Part shown: in pieces, positions 61,049 through 64,000 of the stretch
How positions within the stretch are numbered: the stretch's first letter is position 1
Layout: every line of letters begins with the position of its first letter
NCBI RefSeq assembly: GCF_025359345.1
Contig: NZ_JANYGQ010000028.1
Span: forward strand, 248,001 to 312,000
DNA from: Mucilaginibacter sp.
GTDB taxonomy: Bacteria; Bacteroidota; Bacteroidia; Sphingobacteriales; Sphingobacteriaceae
DNA length: 64,000 bases
Reading direction: 5' to 3'
Notes under the pieces: model-generated
What the model saw: the letters and a program-made list of their open reading frames with translations, nothing else
Databases searched by the model: none
Told to the model about the DNA's origin: nothing
Position numbers and translations under genes: made by a program

Positions 61049-62044
61049 ATGAAAATTAACCGCAGAAAATTTATTACGCAAACTGCCGTCGGTGCGGCGG
61101 GCCTGGGTTTAGCGGCAGCTTTACCCGAATATTTATTCGCCGATACAGGTAACAAAGACCTGTTTTTTAAAATTGCGATCTCTCAATTCTCTTTCGCCAG
61201 CCAGTTCTGGACAAAGAAGCTTGACCCGCTCGATTTTGCTGCAAAATCAAAAGAGCTCGGCATTTTGGGGTTGGATTATTGTTCGATGTTTTTTGCGGAT
61301 AAGGCAAAAAATACGCAATACCTGAACGACTTAAAAAAGCGTGCCGCAGATAATGGCAACTACAACCTGCGCATTATGGTGGACGGTGAAGGCGTTTTAG
61401 GCGATTTAAACGATGCGACCCGCACAAAAGCCATCGAAAACCATTATAAATGGATGGATGCGGCCGCCACATTGGGTTGCCCCATGATACGTGTAAATGT
61501 TGAAGGCGACGGCGCCCCGGCTGATGTTGCTAAAGCTGCGGTTGATAGCCTGGGCCGGTTAATTGAGTATGGCAGCAAGCAAAATGTTGATGTGATAGTT
61601 GAAAACCACGTGGGTATATCGTGCAACGCCGGTTGGCTTGTTGGGGTAATGAAGGAGGTAAACAGCAAACATTGCGGCACCCTTGCCGATTTTGGCAATT
61701 TTTGTATCAATCGTACCAAACCCGAAACCCAAGATATTGCGGGTTATATGAAAACCAAATGCCTGGAAGAGTACGACAAATACAAAGGCATTGCTGAACT
61801 AATGCCGTACGCTAAGGGCATCCACGTTAAATCACACGTCTTTACTGCTAACGGCGACGATGTCGAAACAGACTATTACAGGATGTTTAAAATTATAAAA
61901 GATTCGGGCTTTACCGGCTGGGCAAGTATTGAGTACGAGGGCGGACTGCTTAAAATGTACAGCAAAGACGATAAATATCTTGATGATTACGCAGGCGTTA
62001 CCGCTGCAAAAAAATTAACTGAAAAGGCCGGTCGGATGGTATAA
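61049..62044 (+). CDS. Tat-exported sugar isomerase/epimerase-like TIM-barrel protein
   Basis: The 331-residue protein has a twin-arginine signal (NRRKFITQTAVGAAGLGLAA) and an xylose-isomerase-like (AP endonuclease 2) TIM barrel. Metal-site residues are suggested by DVIVENHVGISCN (Glu, His), GTLADFGNF (Asp), GIHVKSHVF (His) and WASIEYEGG (Glu). It is probably periplasmic. The neighbouring GMC oxidoreductase and its small subunit suggest a role in the 3-keto-glycoside or related sugar-oxidation pathway, where TIM-barrel proteins act on 3-keto sugars. The exact reaction is unknown. Confidence 0.82.
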   Translation: MKINRRKFITQTAVGAAGLGLAAALPEYLFADTGNKDLFFKIAISQFSFASQFWTKKLDPLDFAAKSKELGILGLDYCSMFFADKAKNTQYLNDLKKRAADNGNYNLRIMVDGEGVLGDLNDATRTKAIENHYKWMDAAATLGCPMIRVNVEGDGAPADVAKAAVDSLGRLIEYGSKQNVDVIVENHVGISCNAGWLVGVMKEVNSKHCGTLADFGNFCINRTKPETQDIAGYMKTKCLEEYDKYKGIAELMPYAKGIHVKSHVFTANGDDVETDYYRMFKIIKDSGFTGWASIEYEGGLLKMYSKDDKYLDDYAGVTAAKKLTEKAGRMV

Positions 62045-62065
62045 CCAAATTCTAAGCTTAAATTT

Positions 62066-63814
62066 ATGCAGATAAAGAAATCATCCGAAGTTTATGATGT
62101 GGTCATCATAGGCTCTGGCGCGGGCGGCGGCATGGCCGGTTATGTACTGGCAAATGCAGGTGTAAAAGTACTAATGCTCGAAGCAGGGCCATTTTTCGAC
62201 CCGGCAAAAGATTCGCAGCAATTGAAGTGGCCGTATGAGTCGCCGAGGAGGGGAGGCAATGCCACCAGGCCCATGGGCGATTTTGACGCGTCGTATGGTG
62301 GCTGGCAGATGGATGGTGAGCCTTATACCCAAAAAGACGGCTCGGAATTTCAATGGTTCCGTTCGCGCATGCTGGGCGGGCGCACCAACCATTGGGCGCG
62401 CATCTCGCTGCGGATGGGCCCGAAAGATTTTAAATGTAAAACCGCCTATGGCGTTGGCGACGACTGGCCGATTACTTACGATGAAATAAAACCCTATTAC
62501 GATAAAGTAGACCGCCTGATTGGTGTTTACGGCTCGATGGAGGGCATGGATAACGATCCTGACGGCATATTCCTGCCCGCGCCAAAACCACGCCTTAACG
62601 AACTGTTTGTAAAAAAGGCGGCTACCGGCCTCGGTATAAAAGTAATAGCCGGACGCGGCTCGGTATTAACAGCGCCGCTGCCCGGCAATAAGGATAGGGG
62701 CGCTTGTTTTTTTTGCGGACAATGTAACCGCAGCTGCAAAATTTATGGCGATTTCTCGGCTTCATCGTGCCTGGTGATACCTGCTATAAATACAGGTAAT
62801 TTGAAGGTGATAACCAATGCAGTCGTTCGCGAAATATTGACCAATGGCGATGGCCTGGCAACCGGGGTATCCTATGTCTACAAAGATGATATGCAGGAAT
62901 ACCAGGTAAACACCAAAACAGTGATACTGGCAGCAAGCACCTGCGAATCGGCAAGAATATTGTTAAACTCCAAATCGTCGCAGCATCCAAACGGACTCGC
63001 AAACAGCAGCAACGTGGTGGGCAAATACCTGCACGACTCTACCCAGGGCGGCACTGCTGTAATTTTACCCCAACTGCTCGACCGCGACCGGTTTAATGAA
63101 GATGGCGTAGGCAGCCTGCATTTATATGCGCCATGGTGGCTCGACAGCAAGAAACTCGACTTTCCGCGCGGCTATCACCTGGAAATATTCGGTGGCATGA
63201 TGATGCCTTCTTATGGGGGGTATTTCGGTTTCGAGGGCGTCACCACACCTTACCTGAACGGCTACCTGCCCGGCCGCGACGGAAAAATGAAAGCAGGCGG
63301 CGGCTACGGTGCCGGGTTGAAGGATGACTATCGCCGTTTTTACGGTACAATGGCGGGCGTTGGGTTTCACGGCGCATCTACTGCAAAAGAAGACAACTAT
63401 TGCGAGATAGACCCGGGCGTGGTTGATAAATATGGAATCCCGGTTTTACGCTTTAGGTACAAATGGGGAACAGATGATGTGAACCAGGCTAAACACATGC
63501 AGCAAATGGCCGGCGCTATGTTGAAACAACTGGGCGGTATCCCGCTGATTCAGCCCGCAGGGCCGGAAACTAATTATGGCCTGGATAAGCCCGGCAAAGG
63601 CATCCACGAGGTAGGGACAATCCGCATGGGCGATGATCCCAAAAAGGCGCCGCTGAATAAATGGGGACAAACGCACGATTGTAAAAACCTGTTTGTGACG
63701 GATGGTTCGGTGTTTACCCAGCAATCCGAAAAAAATCCAACCTGGACCATACTCGCCCTATCCATGCGGACGGCTGAATACATACTTGAGCAGCGTAAAA
63801 AACAAAATGTTTAA
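62066..63814 (+). CDS. GMC-family FAD oxidoreductase
   Basis: The 582-residue enzyme has the N-terminal FAD-binding loop VVIIGSGAGGGMAGYVLANA. GMC blocks RMLGGRTNHWARISLR and the C-terminal EVGTIRMGDDPKKAP with TDGSVFTQQSEKNPTWTILA follow. Four cysteines in CFFCGQCNRSCKIYGDFSAS and the next residue pair may bind a cofactor or form disulfides. The family oxidises sugar or alcohol hydroxyls with electrons passed to a cytochrome or quinone. It lies 21 bases after the TIM-barrel gene and 18 before a gluconate 2-dehydrogenase subunit 3-like gene, the typical two-subunit dehydrogenase arrangement. It has no signal peptide and may be exported with the subunit's Tat signal. Confidence 0.9.
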   Translation: MQIKKSSEVYDVVIIGSGAGGGMAGYVLANAGVKVLMLEAGPFFDPAKDSQQLKWPYESPRRGGNATRPMGDFDASYGGWQMDGEPYTQKDGSEFQWFRSRMLGGRTNHWARISLRMGPKDFKCKTAYGVGDDWPITYDEIKPYYDKVDRLIGVYGSMEGMDNDPDGIFLPAPKPRLNELFVKKAATGLGIKVIAGRGSVLTAPLPGNKDRGACFFCGQCNRSCKIYGDFSASSCLVIPAINTGNLKVITNAVVREILTNGDGLATGVSYVYKDDMQEYQVNTKTVILAASTCESARILLNSKSSQHPNGLANSSNVVGKYLHDSTQGGTAVILPQLLDRDRFNEDGVGSLHLYAPWWLDSKKLDFPRGYHLEIFGGMMMPSYGGYFGFEGVTTPYLNGYLPGRDGKMKAGGGYGAGLKDDYRRFYGTMAGVGFHGASTAKEDNYCEIDPGVVDKYGIPVLRFRYKWGTDDVNQAKHMQQMAGAMLKQLGGIPLIQPAGPETNYGLDKPGKGIHEVGTIRMGDDPKKAPLNKWGQTHDCKNLFVTDGSVFTQQSEKNPTWTILALSMRTAEYILEQRKKQNV

Positions 63815-63832
63815 CCCCCTATTTATCACAGC

Positions 63833-64000
63833 ATGAACAGAAGAGATAGCTTAAAAGCGATAGGAATAGGCACCTTAACAGCAGGCGCGGTGCTAACCGG
63901 CTGCAAGCCCGGCGAAACGGCCGAAAATGTACAGGTTGCCACCACTGGCCGTGAGGCATTTGAAATAGCCAGGGACAAAGGGCTGGTAAAAGAAACCTAC
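63833..64000 (+). CDS. Gluconate 2-dehydrogenase subunit 3-like protein, partial (runs off the window)
   Basis: This is a 56-codon 5' fragment. It begins MNRRDSLKAIGIGTLTAG, a twin-arginine signal, and continues to lipobox LTGC, so it is a predicted Tat-exported lipoprotein. The next part (REAFEIARDKGLVKETY) fits the small subunit of membrane-associated sugar dehydrogenases. It follows the GMC gene by 18 bases. The subunit would anchor and export the flavoprotein. The 3' end is outside the window. Confidence 0.72.
   Translation, partial: MNRRDSLKAIGIGTLTAGAVLTGCKPGETAENVQVATTGREAFEIARDKGLVKETY

Overview
The window looks like chromosomal DNA of a Bacteroidota member of the Sphingobacteriaceae, most like Mucilaginibacter or Pedobacter. 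This rests on gene families, on several upstream regions carrying the Bacteroidota -7 element TAnnTTTG, on weak or absent Shine-Dalgarno sequences, and on gaps filled with short imperfect inverted repeats. I recognised no rRNA, tRNA, CRISPR array, transposase or phage gene.

Layout. 1-3.8 kb: clpX, clpP and tig (protein quality control), with gaps holding AGTCCGAAAG-type inverted repeats. 4.0-6.6 kb: a diheme cytochrome c gene that appears broken by an internal deletion, then two secreted GIN-domain (DUF2807) proteins. 6.8-12.5 kb: an FGGY gluconokinase, then glpD, glpK and glpF for glycerol uptake and use. 12.6-15.6 kb: two VOC-fold proteins, a GlxA-type AraC regulator, and a MarR-GNAT fusion with a clear tandem-dyad operator.

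15.8-42.9 kb is the most striking part: about 27 kb on the minus strand mixing an exopolysaccharide locus with nonribosomal peptide/polyketide genes. The polysaccharide genes are a receiver, a sugar transferase with a degenerate receiver domain, a short TolC-like protein, a Wzc-like protein, an O-antigen ligase/polymerase, an acetyltransferase, a flippase and four glycosyltransferases. The assembly-line genes are an A-PCP-KS-AT-ACP-aminotransferase protein, a C-A-PCP-TE protein and an Sfp-type phosphopantetheinyl transferase at the head, plus an A-PCP-TE protein embedded among the glycosyltransferases. Read in order, the assembly line would load an amino acid, extend it by one malonyl unit, convert the beta-keto group to a beta-amine, couple a (probably glycine) residue and release the product. 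Whether that product decorates the polysaccharide or only shares its locus is open.

43.3-50.4 kb: a TPR protein, then on the minus strand an eight-gene accessory fatty-acid synthase operon (FabG-like, hotdog dehydratase-like, ACP, KS, FabI-like, AcpS-like, hydrolase, acyltransferase) with its own carrier protein and phosphopantetheinyl transferase. 50.6-53.9 kb: a class II cyclic-nucleotide phosphodiesterase-like metallo-hydrolase, DUF488, GNAT, an ECF-type sigma factor with a strong terminator, and a Lys/Ala-rich histone-like protein with a near-consensus promoter. 54.1-60.1 kb: a GH78 alpha-L-rhamnosidase, a 2OG-Fe dioxygenase and a large secreted protein. 60.1-64 kb: a Nudix-type regulator with a degenerate Nudix box facing a divergent sugar-oxidation operon (Tat-exported TIM-barrel protein, GMC oxidoreductase, gluconate 2-dehydrogenase subunit 3-like protein cut by the window end), with four copies of a palindromic half-site between them.
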